Assembly (NCBI GenBank): GCA_963842775.1 | Contig: CAWJHQ010000016.1 | Location: forward strand, 372,001 to 436,000 | Direction: 5' to 3' | DNA: 64,000 bases | Origin: R-RK-3 sp963842775 | Lineage (GTDB): Bacteria; Pseudomonadota; Alphaproteobacteria; Rhizobiales; Rhodomicrobiaceae | Position numbers and translations under genes: made by a program | Notes under the pieces: model-generated | What the model saw: the letters and a program-made list of their open reading frames with translations, nothing else | The model's database searches: none | What the model was told of the DNA's origin: nothing | Shown: positions 47,096 through 58,289 of the stretch, in pieces | Position numbering within the stretch: the stretch's first letter is position 1 | Layout: each line of letters opens with the position of its first letter

Positions 47096-49430
47096 ATGAC
47101 GCCCAACTCACTTCTTCCGATCTCTCAACACATCTGGCAGCAGAAATATCGCTTCCAAGCGGCGGATGGCGTGGCCGAACGCTCGATCGAGGATAGCTGG
47201 CGCCGCGTGGCCACCGCAGTGGCGCAGGCGGAAACCGAGGAGCATCGAGAGCCTTGGGCGGAGCGGTTTTACGATGCGCTCTCAAGCTTCGAATTTCTCC
47301 CCGCCGGGCGCATTCTGTCGGGGGCCGGCACCGCTCGCAATGTGACGCTGTTCAACTGCTTCGTCATGGGCCGCATCGGCGACGATATGACGTCGATCTT
47401 CGAGAATGTGAAAGAGGCCGCGCTGACCATGCAGCAGGGCGGCGGGATCGGGCATGATTTCTCCACACTGCGGCCCAAGGGCGCGCTCGTCAAAGGCGTA
47501 GGCGCAGATGCCTCCGGGCCGGTGAGCTTCATGGATGTCTGGGACGCCATGTGCCGCACCATCATGTCCGCCGGTTCGCGGCGCGGAGCAATGATGGCGA
47601 CGCTTGCCTGCGATCATCCCGACATCGAGGCGTTCATCGAGGCGAAGGCCGATCCGGCGCGGCTGCGCAATTTCAACCTCTCGGTTCTCGTCAGCGATGC
47701 TTTCATGGAGGCGGTTGAAAAAGACGCCGCCTGGAATTTGAGCTTCGGCGGCAAGGTTTATAAGTCGCTTCCCGCACGGGACTTGTGGGACAAGATCATG
47801 CGCTCGGCCTATGATTTTGCCGAGCCGGGCGTGATCTTCATCGACAGGGTGAACCGGGAGAACAATCTCCGCTATTGCGAGACGATCAACGCCACCAATC
47901 CGTGCGGCGAACAGCCATTGCCGTCTTATGGTGCGTGCCTGCTGGGCTCCATCAATTTGGCGGCGCTGATCCGGGAGCCCTTTACGGAGCGCGCGGCGCT
48001 TGACGAGGCGCGGCTTATGGAGCTTGCCGGCGTCGCGGTCCGCTTTCTTGACGACGTCATCGACGTTTCGAATTTCCCGCTGGACGCCCAGCGGCAGGAA
48101 GCCTTGGCAAAGCGCCGCATCGGGCTTGGCGTAACCGGGCTCGCGGATGCGCTCATCCTATGCCGGATGCGCTACGGAACGGCGGAGGCCGCGGACCTCG
48201 CCGGGCGCTGGATGGCGCTGATCGAACGCGCCGCATATCGCGCCAGCGCACATCTTGCCGCCGAGAAGGGAGCGTTCCCGCTCTATGACGCGGCATCGTT
48301 CGCTGGCGGGCGCACTTTCGAGCGCCTCGATGCCGAGACCAGGGCGCTGATCGGTGCTCATGGCATTCGCAACGGCCTTCTCACCTCGATCGCGCCGACG
48401 GGGACGATTTCCCTGCTCGCCGGAAATGTGTCGAGCGGCATCGAGCCGGTATTCGATTTCACCTATACGCGCAAGATATTGGCTGCGGACGGATCGGTCA
48501 CGGAGGAAGCGGTCGAGGATCCCGCCTATCGGCAATTCCGCGCGATGTTCGGCTCTGATGCGGCACTGCCATCCTATTTCGTTTCAACTCAGGAGTTGGC
48601 GCCGCGCGAGCATTTGCGGATGCAGGCAGCATTACAGCGGCACGTCGATGCCTCGATCTCCAAGACGGTGAATTGCCCCGCGGATCTGTCGTTCCCAGCA
48701 TTCAAGGACCTGTATCGGGACGCCTATGCGATGGGTCTCAAGGGCTGCACCGCGTATCGGCCGAATTCCGTCACCGGGAGCGTGCTGACCACCGCTCAGC
48801 CAAAGTCTGCGCTGGTTGACGCGACCTTACCGGAACAAGGCGCGGATGCGCCGTTTGCCGCTTTCCAACGCACCGATGGCGGGCCGGGCAAGGCCGATGT
48901 GGTCTATATGGCCAAGCCGCTCGAACGCGATCAGGTGCTGTCGGGCTATACCTACAAGCTGAAATGGGCGGACAGCGATCACGCGATCTACGTCACCATC
49001 AACGATCTGGTTCAGGACGGGCGGCGCCGGCCTTTCGAGATTTTCATCAACTCCAAGAATTTGGAGCATTACGCCTGGACGGTGGCGCTGACCCGGATGA
49101 TCAGCGCGGTTTTCCGGCGCGGCGGCGATGTGTCGTTCGTCGTCGAGGAATTGAAGGCCGTGTTCGATCCGCGCGGCGGACAATGGATGGGCGGGCGCTA
49201 TGTTCCGAGCCTGCTCGCCGCGATCGGGGATATCATCGAACAACACATGGTGAGGACCGGTTTTTTAGCCGGTGAGGGCGAGGTGGGCGACGAGCCGGCG
49301 CTGCCGCGCAAGGCGGCGATCGGCGGAGGCAGCTACGCGAAAAGCTGCCCGCGATGCAGTTCCGACGGCGCTACTCTACAGCGAAGGCTGCTTGCAATGC
49401 CGCGATTGCGGCTACTCGAAATGCAGCTGA
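47096..49430 (+). CDS. nrdJ: B12-dependent ribonucleotide reductase (class II), frameshifted at the end
   Basis: NrdJ reduces ribonucleotides using adenosylcobalamin. The product of about 777 residues shows FLPAGRILSGAG, the first active-site cysteine region TLFNCFVMGRIGDD, the catalytic ATNPCGEQPLPSYGACLLGS and a PTGTISLLAGNVSSGIEP loop. The zinc/redox cysteine tail is split by an extra base near 49370: SCPRCSSDG in one frame, GCLQCRDCGYSKCS in the next, ending at 49428-49430. No class I reductase is in the window. I see no cobalamin riboswitch in the 155-base gap before it. Confidence 0.92.
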
Positions 49431-49579
49431 CGCGCGATTGAAATTGACGATCTCCGCGTCGTCTGAATGCGGCGGCATCGGGAAGGCGGGCGGAAGCACC
49501 TAGAGTGTTATTGCTTGCAGACGGCCATTTTCCGGCACTTCACCTCAGCGGCTCCGCCGTATGGATATGCGCACCAGAC

Positions 49580-49879
49580 TTAATGCTTTGTCGGCGATGT
49601 TGGCCTGCCGGCCATTTGCCATTCAAGTTCGGTCTGACGCGCTCCATCGGATTTGCTTTTGCGTTTTGCCGGTTTAGCTCGGCGGGATTGGGCCTCAATC
49701 GTGACCTCGAGCGCCATTCTCCGGGTGGATTCGAGCACCAGGGCAGCCTGCCGGATGTGATCGGCGCTGGGCGCGAGCGCCGGGTCCAGCGACATGCTCA
49801 AATACAATTCCCATAAGTGTTTGATGAGTTCAGGTACCGTGTTTGCCGTGAGATCATCCTGGCTATCAAATGACTTCAT
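49580..49879 (-). CDS. Hypothetical small protein
   Basis: Unrecognised 99-residue protein starting MKSFDSQDDLTANTVPELIK. It is helical, with SADHIRQAALVLESTRRMAL, and ends in a basic tail rich in Lys and Arg (RRAKPAKRKSKSD). ATG 49879 is preferred to the start at 49918. It is convergent with nrdJ. Support is only length, composition and absence of a better frame, so confidence is limited. Confidence 0.5.
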   Translation of the reverse strand: MKSFDSQDDLTANTVPELIKHLWELYLSMSLDPALAPSADHIRQAALVLESTRRMALEVTIEAQSRRAKPAKRKSKSDGARQTELEWQMAGRPTSPTKH

Positions 49880-50564
49880 CACACACCTTGCTTTCTCATG
49901 AACCCGATAACGCGACATACCCGCAATTCGTTCAACCGACGCTCAATCCTGCTCTCCTCCTTTTCACTCATCAATCCATAAACGAAATGGGTCGCCTGAG
50001 ATTCCACCTGGCGCCGATACGTTCACTCCGCCATATATCAGCATCCCGGCTCATCGTTCTTGCTTCAATTTTTACCAAATTCCGGCTCAGCGCGTATGTC
50101 GGGACGCATGAACGATGCCTAGATAAAGTTCTCCTAGCGCAAGCACAAACCAAGTTGTAACCAAATGAAGATATTTATTGGCGGTCGAAATTGCGGAAGG
50201 AATTAGAATAGTTCGATTAATCAAAAGTTTAACATATGAAAATTTGCATGACAAATGAATCATGCATCATAAGCGTTGTTGGGAGCAGCCTTCTGATTTC
50301 TTCACTAGTTGGTTACTCCTGCGGTCGTTGGACTTAAATTTACTACGATCCGTGCCTCTTGGCCTCCGGGTTGCCCTGCGCTCGCAGTGTCCGCCTGCGA
50401 TAGTCTGTCATAGCAATGCGGGTCCGCCTACCCAAATCGCCCGGCCCATGCACAGGAACCCGCCGCCAACGCGTTCGCCGCGAACGTTCATCGCCGAAGG
50501 GCCAACTTGCGGTGGACCCCATGCGCGAACATAATGCCAGGAATCAATGATTAAGGAGGATCCA
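49880..50564 (+). other. AT-rich gap upstream of acs
   Basis: 685 bases without a convincing gene. The part 50160-50270 is clearly AT-rich. The palindrome GCATGA-N8-TCATGC (50246-50265) may be an operator. Small open frames at 49971-50153 and 50262-50534 lack ribosome binding sites and family likeness. The acs promoter should lie in this stretch. Confidence 0.45.
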
Positions 50565-52509
50565 ATGACAGAGGCCAAGGTCTATTCCGTTCCGGACGAG
50601 TGGCAGAAGACGGCCTATGTCGATGCCACGATATATCATGAAATGTATGAGGCCAGCGTCGCGAACCCGGAAGCGTTCTGGGGCGAGCACGGCCGGCGTG
50701 TCGATTGGATCAAGCCCTATTCCACGGTGAAGAACACAAGCTTCGCCGCCGACAACGTCTCGATCAAATGGTTCGAGGACGGCACGCTCAATGTGTGCGC
50801 CAATTGCGTCGACCGCCATCTGCCGGCCCGCGCCGATCAGGTCGCCCTCGTCTGGGAAGGCGACGAGCCTGACATGGACCTTAAGGTCACCTATCAGCAG
50901 CTTTACGATCATGTTTGCCGCTTCGCCAATGTGCTGAAGAAGCTGGGAGCCAAGAAGGGCGACCGCATCACCATCTACATGCCGATGATCCCCGAGGCCG
51001 TCTATGCCATGCTGGCCTGCGCACGCATCGGCGCCATTCATTCCGTGGTGTTCGGCGGGTTCTCGCCGGATAGCCTCGCCAACCGCATCCAGGATTGCGA
51101 TTCCAACATTGTGGTCACTTCGGATGAAGGCGTGCGCGGCGGCCGCAAAATTCCGCTGAAAGCCAATACCGATACCGCCCTGGAGAGATGCCCATCGGTG
51201 CAAAAGGTGCTGGTCGTGAAACGCACCAACGGGCAGGTCGCATGGCAGAGCGGACGCGATCATTGGTATCATGAGGAAGTCGTCGGCGTTCCCGCCGAAT
51301 GTCCGGCCTGAGGAAATGAGCGCCGAAGACCCGCTGTTCATTCTCTATACCTCCGGCTCGACGGGAAGCCCCAAAGGCGTGCTGCACACGTCGGGCGGCT
51401 ATCTCGTCTTCGTTGCGATGACGCATCATTATGTCTTCGACTATAAGGACGGCGACATCTATTGGTGCACGGCGGATGTCGGCTGGGTGACCGGCCACAG
51501 CTACATCGTCTACGGTCCGCTTGCGAATGGCGCGACGACGCTGGTTTTCGAAGGCGTGCCGAACTATCCCTCGCCCTCCCGCTTCTGGGAGGTGATCGAC
51601 AAGCACAAGGTCAACATCTTCTATACCGCGCCGACGGCCCTGCGCGCGCTGATGGGCGCCGGCGATAGCCATGTGACCAAGACGAGCCGCCAATCCCTGA
51701 AGCTGCTCGGTTCGGTGGGCGAGCCGATCAATCCAGAAGCCTGGGAGTGGTATTACAATGTAGTCGGCGGCCGCCGCTGCCCGATTGTCGACACTTGGTG
51801 GCAGACGGAAACCGGCGGTATTCTCATCACGCCGCTGCCGGGCGCCATTCCACTCAAGGCCGGTTCGGCGACGAAACCGTTTTTTGGCGTCAAGCCTGCG
51901 ATTGTCGATGCCGATGGGCACATTCTCGACGGCGCGGCTTCGGGCAATCTGGTCATCACCGATAGCTGGCCGGGCCAGATGCGCACCGTGTTCCGCGATC
52001 ACGACCGTTTCGTGCAGACCTATTTCTCCACCTATAAAAACATGTATTTCACCGGCGATGGCTGTCGCCGCGACGCGGACGGCTATTATTGGATCACCGG
52101 CCGTGTCGATGACGTGATCAACGTGTCCGGCCACCGCATGGGCACGGCGGAGGTGGAGTCCGCTCTGGTTGCGCATCCGAAAGTGGCGGAAGCGGCGTGC
52201 GTCGGCTATCCGCACAACATCAAAGGGCAGGGCATCTACGTCTATGTCACGCTGATGGCCGGTGAGGAGCCGACCGAGGATCTTCGCCGTGAACTGCGGG
52301 ATTGGGTGCGCAAGGAAATCGGCCCGATTGCCGCGCCGGATCTGATCCAATTCTCCCCTGGCTTGCCGAAGACCCGCTCGGGGAAGATCATGCGCCGCAT
52401 TTTGCGCAAGATCGCCGAGGATGATTTCAGCAATCTGGGTGACACATCGACGCTCGCAGAGCCGGCGGTCGTGAGCGACCTGATCGAAAATCGGATGAAC
52501 CGGCCCTAG
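50565..52509 (+). CDS. acs: Acetyl-CoA synthetase, frameshifted
   Basis: Acs activates acetate to acetyl-CoA. ATG 50565 is preceded by AAGGAGGA. The N-terminal part includes YMPMIPEAVYAMLACARIGA and ends at 51311; the rest continues in the next frame with LFILYTSGSTGSPKGV, ADVGWVTGHSYIVYGPL, DTWWQTETGG, GRVDDVINVSGHRMGT and the acetylatable lysine in KTRSGKIMRRIL. One extra T at 51309 (GCCTGAG) creates the false stop. The joined protein has about 647 residues, as expected. Confidence 0.93.
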
Positions 52510-52525
52510 GAGGTTCTCGCCCAAA

Positions 52526-52562
52526 CGAAATTGCGAGCCGCCGGAGGGCAGCTCGCAATTCG
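52526..52562. terminator. Inverted repeat after acs
   Basis: CGAAATTGCGAGC and GCTCGCAATTCG pair over about 12 positions with one bulged A around a GC-rich loop. It lies 16 bases after the acs stop and may stop the transcript, although no T-run follows. Confidence 0.6.
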
Positions 52563-52995
52563 TTCGGTGCATTGAGGGGGTCAATGCCTGCCAGTCGATG
52601 CCATGCGAGCCGGGGAAAAGCTCGATGGTGGGCAGATAGGAGCATTTGCTCGTACATGCCGCGCAAATGTGCCAGTGAGGGGGAGAGGGGCTGTATGCTC
52701 CTAATCTGCCAGGGGCGTCATCGGTTCTGACAAATAAGAGTGTGCAACTACACGCGAAGGTTGTCAAAGCGCGACGAATCAATATCCCCGATTCCCACAG
52801 GCAAATTTGCGAACCTCCCAAAATTTCTTCAGCGTCTTCCGAATGCTGATTAGGCCACCATTCATCTCTCGGCGGCTAAAGTTTTCCAAACCATGGACAT
52901 CGGCATCCGATGGCGTATTGTGCCCGCCAAAGATGCACCGCATCGCCGACCCCACTGCCCTATTTCGCCGGTAACTGGAAATCAGGGGATTTCTG
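52563..52995 (+). other. acs to alpha-2-macroglobulin gap
   Basis: About 430 bases after the inverted repeat. No coding region with family likeness was seen on either strand, and no repeat of the RIME-like family. The promoter of the alpha-2-macroglobulin gene should be here, but I could not pick it with confidence. Confidence 0.4.
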
Positions 52996-55900
52996 ATGAC
53001 GTTGTCGTCACGTATTGCGTCCTGCCTCACTGCTTTATTTCTTACCGTCCTGGCCATCGCCGCCGCTCCCTCACTTGCGCAGGCTCAGCCTTTCGTTCAC
53101 GGCGACACCGAAAGCGCCGCGCGCGAGTTCGAAGCCTATCTGAAGGCGCAATGGCCGAGCAGTGGGAACACCGCCAAGGGCTGGAAGGCTCGCGGGCAGG
53201 CTGCGATGAAGGCGAACGATCCCCGCAAGGCAACGGGCTTCTTCGCCTCATCGGTGGTGCTCGACGGGAGCGCAGCCGATACGTGGCTTGAACTCGCGCG
53301 AGCCTATCTCGCCATCCAGACCGAACAATATGACGAGAAGAGCAGCTTTTCGCGCAACGCCGGCTCTACCGCTTTCATTGCTTATCAAAGGGCGAAGACG
53401 CCGAGTCTGAAGGCCGCCGCACTCGCCGCGCTTGCCGCCAGCTATGAGGCGCGCTCGCTGTGGCGTCCTGCTATCGAGGCCTATAAGGAGAGCCTCGCCC
53501 AGCAGGACGATACCGACGTCCGCACCAGTTTCGACCAGGCCATCGCCGAGCACGGCTTCCGCATGCTCGATTACACGACCGATTCCGATTCCGCTTCGCC
53601 GCGCATTTGCATGCAATTCTCCGAAACGCTTGCGCATGGCCGGGTGGATTTCGCGAAATTCGTCTCCGTGAATGGCGAGGATCCCGCAGGCGTCCGCGTG
53701 CAGAATTCGCAGCTTTGCATCGAGGAATTGCTGCATGGCCGGCGCTATCAGATCAAAATCCGCGACGGGCTGCCGTCGGCGGTCGACGAAAATCTCGCCA
53801 AACCCATCGATCTGACCGTTTACGTGCGCGACCGTAAGCCCGCCGTGCGCTTCGCCAATCAGAACTACGTATTGCCGCGTACCGGCCAGCAGGGCATTCC
53901 CGTCGTCGCCATCAATACCAAGGCGGTGAAGATCAGCATCTATCATGTTGGCGACCGCCGCCTCGCCAACGAGGTTCTCGACGGTTCCTTTGGCCAGCAG
54001 ATCGACAGCTACCAGGCGGAGGAAATTAAGAACAGCAAGGGTCGCCTGCTCTGGACCGGCAACATGCCAGTCAAGACAACGCTCAATGAAGAATCCACCA
54101 CTGCCTTCCCGGTGGACGAGATTCTGCCCAATCTGAAGCCCGGCCTCTATGTGATGACGGGTATGCCGGATGACGGCAATGCCAGCGCCGATGAAGCGAG
54201 CGCCGGCTCGGATTACGGCACCCGCGCCACGCAATGGTTCGTCGTCTCCGATATGGGGCTGACGGTGCTCAGCGGTGCCGATGGCGTGCACGCTTTCGTG
54301 CGCTCCCTCGCCGACGCCAAAGGCAAGACCGGCATCGAGGTCCGCCTGCTCGCCCGCAACAATGAAGTGCTCGGCACCGCGAAAACCGACGCGAACGGCT
54401 ATGCGCGCTTCGAGGCGGGGCTGGCGCGCGGCACGGGCGGCCTTGCACCCGCGCTGCTGGTGGCGACCGACGAAGGCGGCGATTATGGCTTCCTCGATTT
54501 GACCAAGGCCGCGTTCGACCTGTCCGACCGGGGCGTGGGCGGCCGGCTGACGCCGGGTCCGCTCGACGCGATGCTGTTCACCGAGCGCGGCGTCTATCGC
54601 CCGGGCGAGAAGGTTTTCCTCACGGCGATGCTGCGCGATGGCGCCGGCAAGGCGGTACCCGGCGTTCCGCTGACTTTGAAGATCTTCCGGCCCGACAATG
54701 TCGAGTTCGGCCGCGAACTGCTGAGGGATGAAGGCGACGGCGGCCGCAGCTTTACGCTCGCCGTGCCGAAAACCGCCATGACCGGCACCTGGCGGATGAG
54801 CGCCCATGCGGATCCGAAAGGCCCCTCCCTCGGCGATGCCGCGTTCCTGGTCGAAGATTACACGCCCGAAAGGCTGGAAATGTCGCTGGCGCCGGAAGCC
54901 TCGATCATTTCGCCCGAGGCCGGTGTCACGGTCGGAGTTGAGGGACGCTACCTTTACGGTGCGCCCGCCGCCGAACTCGCGCTCGAAGGCGAGGTGAATG
55001 TTTCGGCATCGGGCTCGGGACCGGAGGGCTTTACCGATTACCAATTCGGGCTGGAAGACGAGACCTTCTCGCCATTGCGCAAGCCGCTGGAAAATCTGCC
55101 GCTGACCGACAGCAAGGGTGCCGCGCGGATTCTCGCAGAATTGCCGCCGCTGACCCAGACCACCAAGCCGCTGAAGGCTCAGCTTGTGGTGCGGATGCGC
55201 GAGCCGAGCGGCCGCGTTCTCTCCGAAACGGCGAACCTGACCGTGCGTCCCGCCAAGCCCATCATCGGCATCAAGCCGGAGTTCGAGGGCCGCCACGCGG
55301 GCGACGCCGGCACCGCCGCGTTCCAGATCATTGCGCTCGATCGCGACGGCAAACCTGCCGCGATGAAGGGCCTGAACTGGGAGCTGTCACGCCTGGAGCG
55401 GCGCTTCCAATGGTATAACCGCGATGGCCGTTGGGACTATGAGACGGTCCAATATGTGCGCAAGGTCGCAAACGGCTCTGTCGACGTCGCACCGGGGCAA
55501 GCCGGCGCGTGTCCAGACCGGGCTCGAATACGGCAGCTACCGTCTGGAAGTGACCACGCCAGGGCGCCGAAGCCCTGCCCGCGAGCGTTAACTTCTCATC
55601 CGGCTGGTACGTTTCGGAATCCGGCGAAACGCCTGATATTCTCGACGTCGCGCTGGACAAGGAGACCTATAAGCCAGGCGAAGACGTGAAAGTGCAGCTC
55701 TCGCCGCGCATGGCGGGCGAGGCCATCGTGGCCGTGGTCAGCGACAAGCTCTTGACGCTGCAAACGGTGTCGGTGCCGGAAAGCGGCGGAAGCGTCACAT
55801 TCAAGGTCGGCGAGGATTGGGGGCCGGGCGCCTATGTGATGGCCGAACTCTACCGCCCCATGGATACGGGCGCCAAGCGCATGCCGGGCCGTGCGATCGG

Positions 55901-58270
55901 CGTGAAATGGCTGGGCTTCGACGCCAGCGATCGCACACTCGGTGTCGCCCTCGGCGCATCGGAGAAGGCGCGCCCCAATCAGCGTCTCACCATCCCGGTG
56001 ACGCTGACAGGACTTGCAAGCGGCGAAAAGGCGCGCATCACGGTGGCGGCCGTCGATCTCGGCATTCTCAACCTCACCGACTATGCGGCCCCCGAGCCGG
56101 ACAGCTATTATTTCGGCCAGCGGCGTCTCGGCACCGAAATCCGCGACCTTTACGGCAAGCTGATCGACGGAATGCAGGGCGTTCGCGGCACGATCCGCTC
56201 CGGCGGCGACGGCGGGCCAGGCGGCCTCAGCGTACAAGGCCGCCCGCTGAATGCCGAGCCTATCGCCTTCTATTCCGGCATCGTCGAAGTGGGAGCCGAC
56301 GGTAAGGCGGAAGTCGCATTCGACATTCCAGCTTTCGACGGCACCTTGCGGGTGATGGCGACGGCATGGAACGGCGCCAAGCTCGGCCATGCCGTCAAGG
56401 ATGTGATCATCCGCGATCCGGTGGTCGTGCAGGGTACGCCGCCGAAATTCCTCATCATCGGCGATAAGTCCGAACTGCATCTGAGCGTGCAGAATGTCGA
56501 AGGCGCCGCCGGCGATTTCGAACTCGCGGCGGTGGCAGACGGCGGCAGCTCGGTGCCGGACAGTGCGGCGACGCAGCGCTTTCCGATGAAGGCCGGCGAG
56601 CGCCGCAGCTTCAGCTTGCCGCTCAGCGCCGACAGTCTCGGCGACGCCTCGGTGGCGGTGACGCTCACCGGACCCGGCGGCCTCTCCGTCGAACGCAGCT
56701 ATGCGTTCCAGGTCAACCCCGCCGCGCCGAATGTGACGCGCCGCACGCTGGAAACGCTGGCGGCGAATACCGGCTCCATGCGGATTTCCGCCGATCTGAT
56801 CGCCGACCTGATCCCGAATACGGCACGCGTCACCGTCAATGCCGGCCCGGAAGCCGCGCTCGACGTTCCCGGCCTGCTGCTCTCGCTCGACCGCTATCCG
56901 CTCGGCTGCGCGGAGCAGACGGTCAGCCGCGCGCTGCCGCTGCTCTATCTCAACGAGGTCGCGGACGCCGGTCGGCCTGTCCGGCGAAAACGGCGCCAAG
57001 GACCGCGTCCAGACCTCGATCGAGCGGCTCGCCTTGCTGCAGGATTCGAGCGGCTCGTTCGGCCTGTGGTCGCCGGGCAGCTCCGATCTCTGGCTGACCG
57101 CCTATGTGACCGACTTCCTCACCCGCGCGCAGGAAAAGGGCTACAAGCTGCGTTCGGTCATGGTTGAAACCGCGCTCGACCGGCTGAAGAATTCGGTCAG
57201 CTTCGCCACCGAATTCCAGAAGGGCGGCGAGGATCTGGCCTATGCGCTCTATGTGCTGGCGCGCTCGGGCCGGGCGGTGGTCGGCGATCTACGCTATTAT
57301 GTGGACGAAAAGCTCGCCAATTTCGCCACGCCGCTGGCCCAGGCGCAACTCGGCGCGGCGCTCGCCATGTATGGCGACAAGGAGCGGGCCGAGCGGGCCT
57401 TCACCACCGCGCTCGAAAACATGAAGATCGAGCAAACGCCCAGCGTTGCCGCGTCCCGGCTGGATTACGGCACCGCCCTGCGCGACGGTGCCGCGACCCT
57501 GACGCTGATTTCGGAAACCAAGATGCTGCCGCAAAGCGTGCCCGGCGTCCTGCAATCGGTGTCGCGCCGCCGCGCCGCCAAGGACGCGACCAGCACGCAG
57601 GAAAATGCCTGGCTGCTGCTGGCGGCGAAATCGCTCATCGACCAGAGCCGCACGATGACGCTCGATGTCGACGGCAAGCCCGAAAACGGCCCCGTTCAGC
57701 GCGTGCTGAGCGCTGCCGATCTCAATCGCGCGCCCGTCCTCATCAAGAACACCACGGCGCAGCCGATCAGCGCCTCGGTGCTCGTCAACGGCGCGTCAAC
57801 CATGCCGGAGCCGGCGGCTGCCTCCGGCTTTGCCATCGAACGCCAGGTCTATTCGCCCGACGGCAAGCTGGCGAAATTCGACAGCGTCAAGCAGAACGAC
57901 CGGTTTGTCGTGGTGCTCAAGGTGAGCGAAACCGAAGCCAAGCTCGGCCACATCGTGGTCGAAGACCGCCTGCCGGCCGGCTTCGAGATCGAGAACCCGA
58001 AATTGCTCAAAGGCACCGATCTCAAGGCCTTCGCCTGGCTGGACGCCAACACCAATCCGGCGCATACCGCGTTCCGCGACGACCGGTTCACGGCGGCATT
58101 CTCCCGCACCAATGTCAACAGCAAGCAGCCGGCAGCCTATACGATGGCCTATGTGATGCGGGCCGTTTCGCCGGGCAGCTATACCCATCCCGGCGCGCTA
58201 TGTGGAGGACATGTACCGGCCGGAGCGCTTTGCTCGTACCGCACCCGGCAAGGTCGAGATCGTGCGGTAG
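52996..58270 (+). CDS. Bacterial alpha-2-macroglobulin, thioester type, four frameshifts
   Basis: A very large periplasmic protease-trap protein of about 1757 residues. The signal peptide is LTALFLTVLAIAAAPSLAQA. Macroglobulin domains follow (TERGVYRPGEKVFLTAMLRD), then the alpha-2-macroglobulin core and the thioester motif CAEQ at 56907-56918 (LGCAEQTVSRALPLLYL). The C-terminal part includes SGSFGLWSPGSSDLWLTAYV and ends RFARTAPGKVEIVR. Extra bases at about 55497, 55564, 56970 and 58190 split it into five frames. pbpC follows at 19 bases: the usual pair in which the trap guards the wall that PbpC repairs (known from family work). Confidence 0.9.
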
Positions 58271-58289
58271 CTCGCGGTAGAGGCTGACC

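Noticed and set aside
50180..50200. A sigma-54 promoter (TGGC...TTGC) before acs
   Set aside because: The spacing between GG and GC is 11 instead of the required 10 bases.
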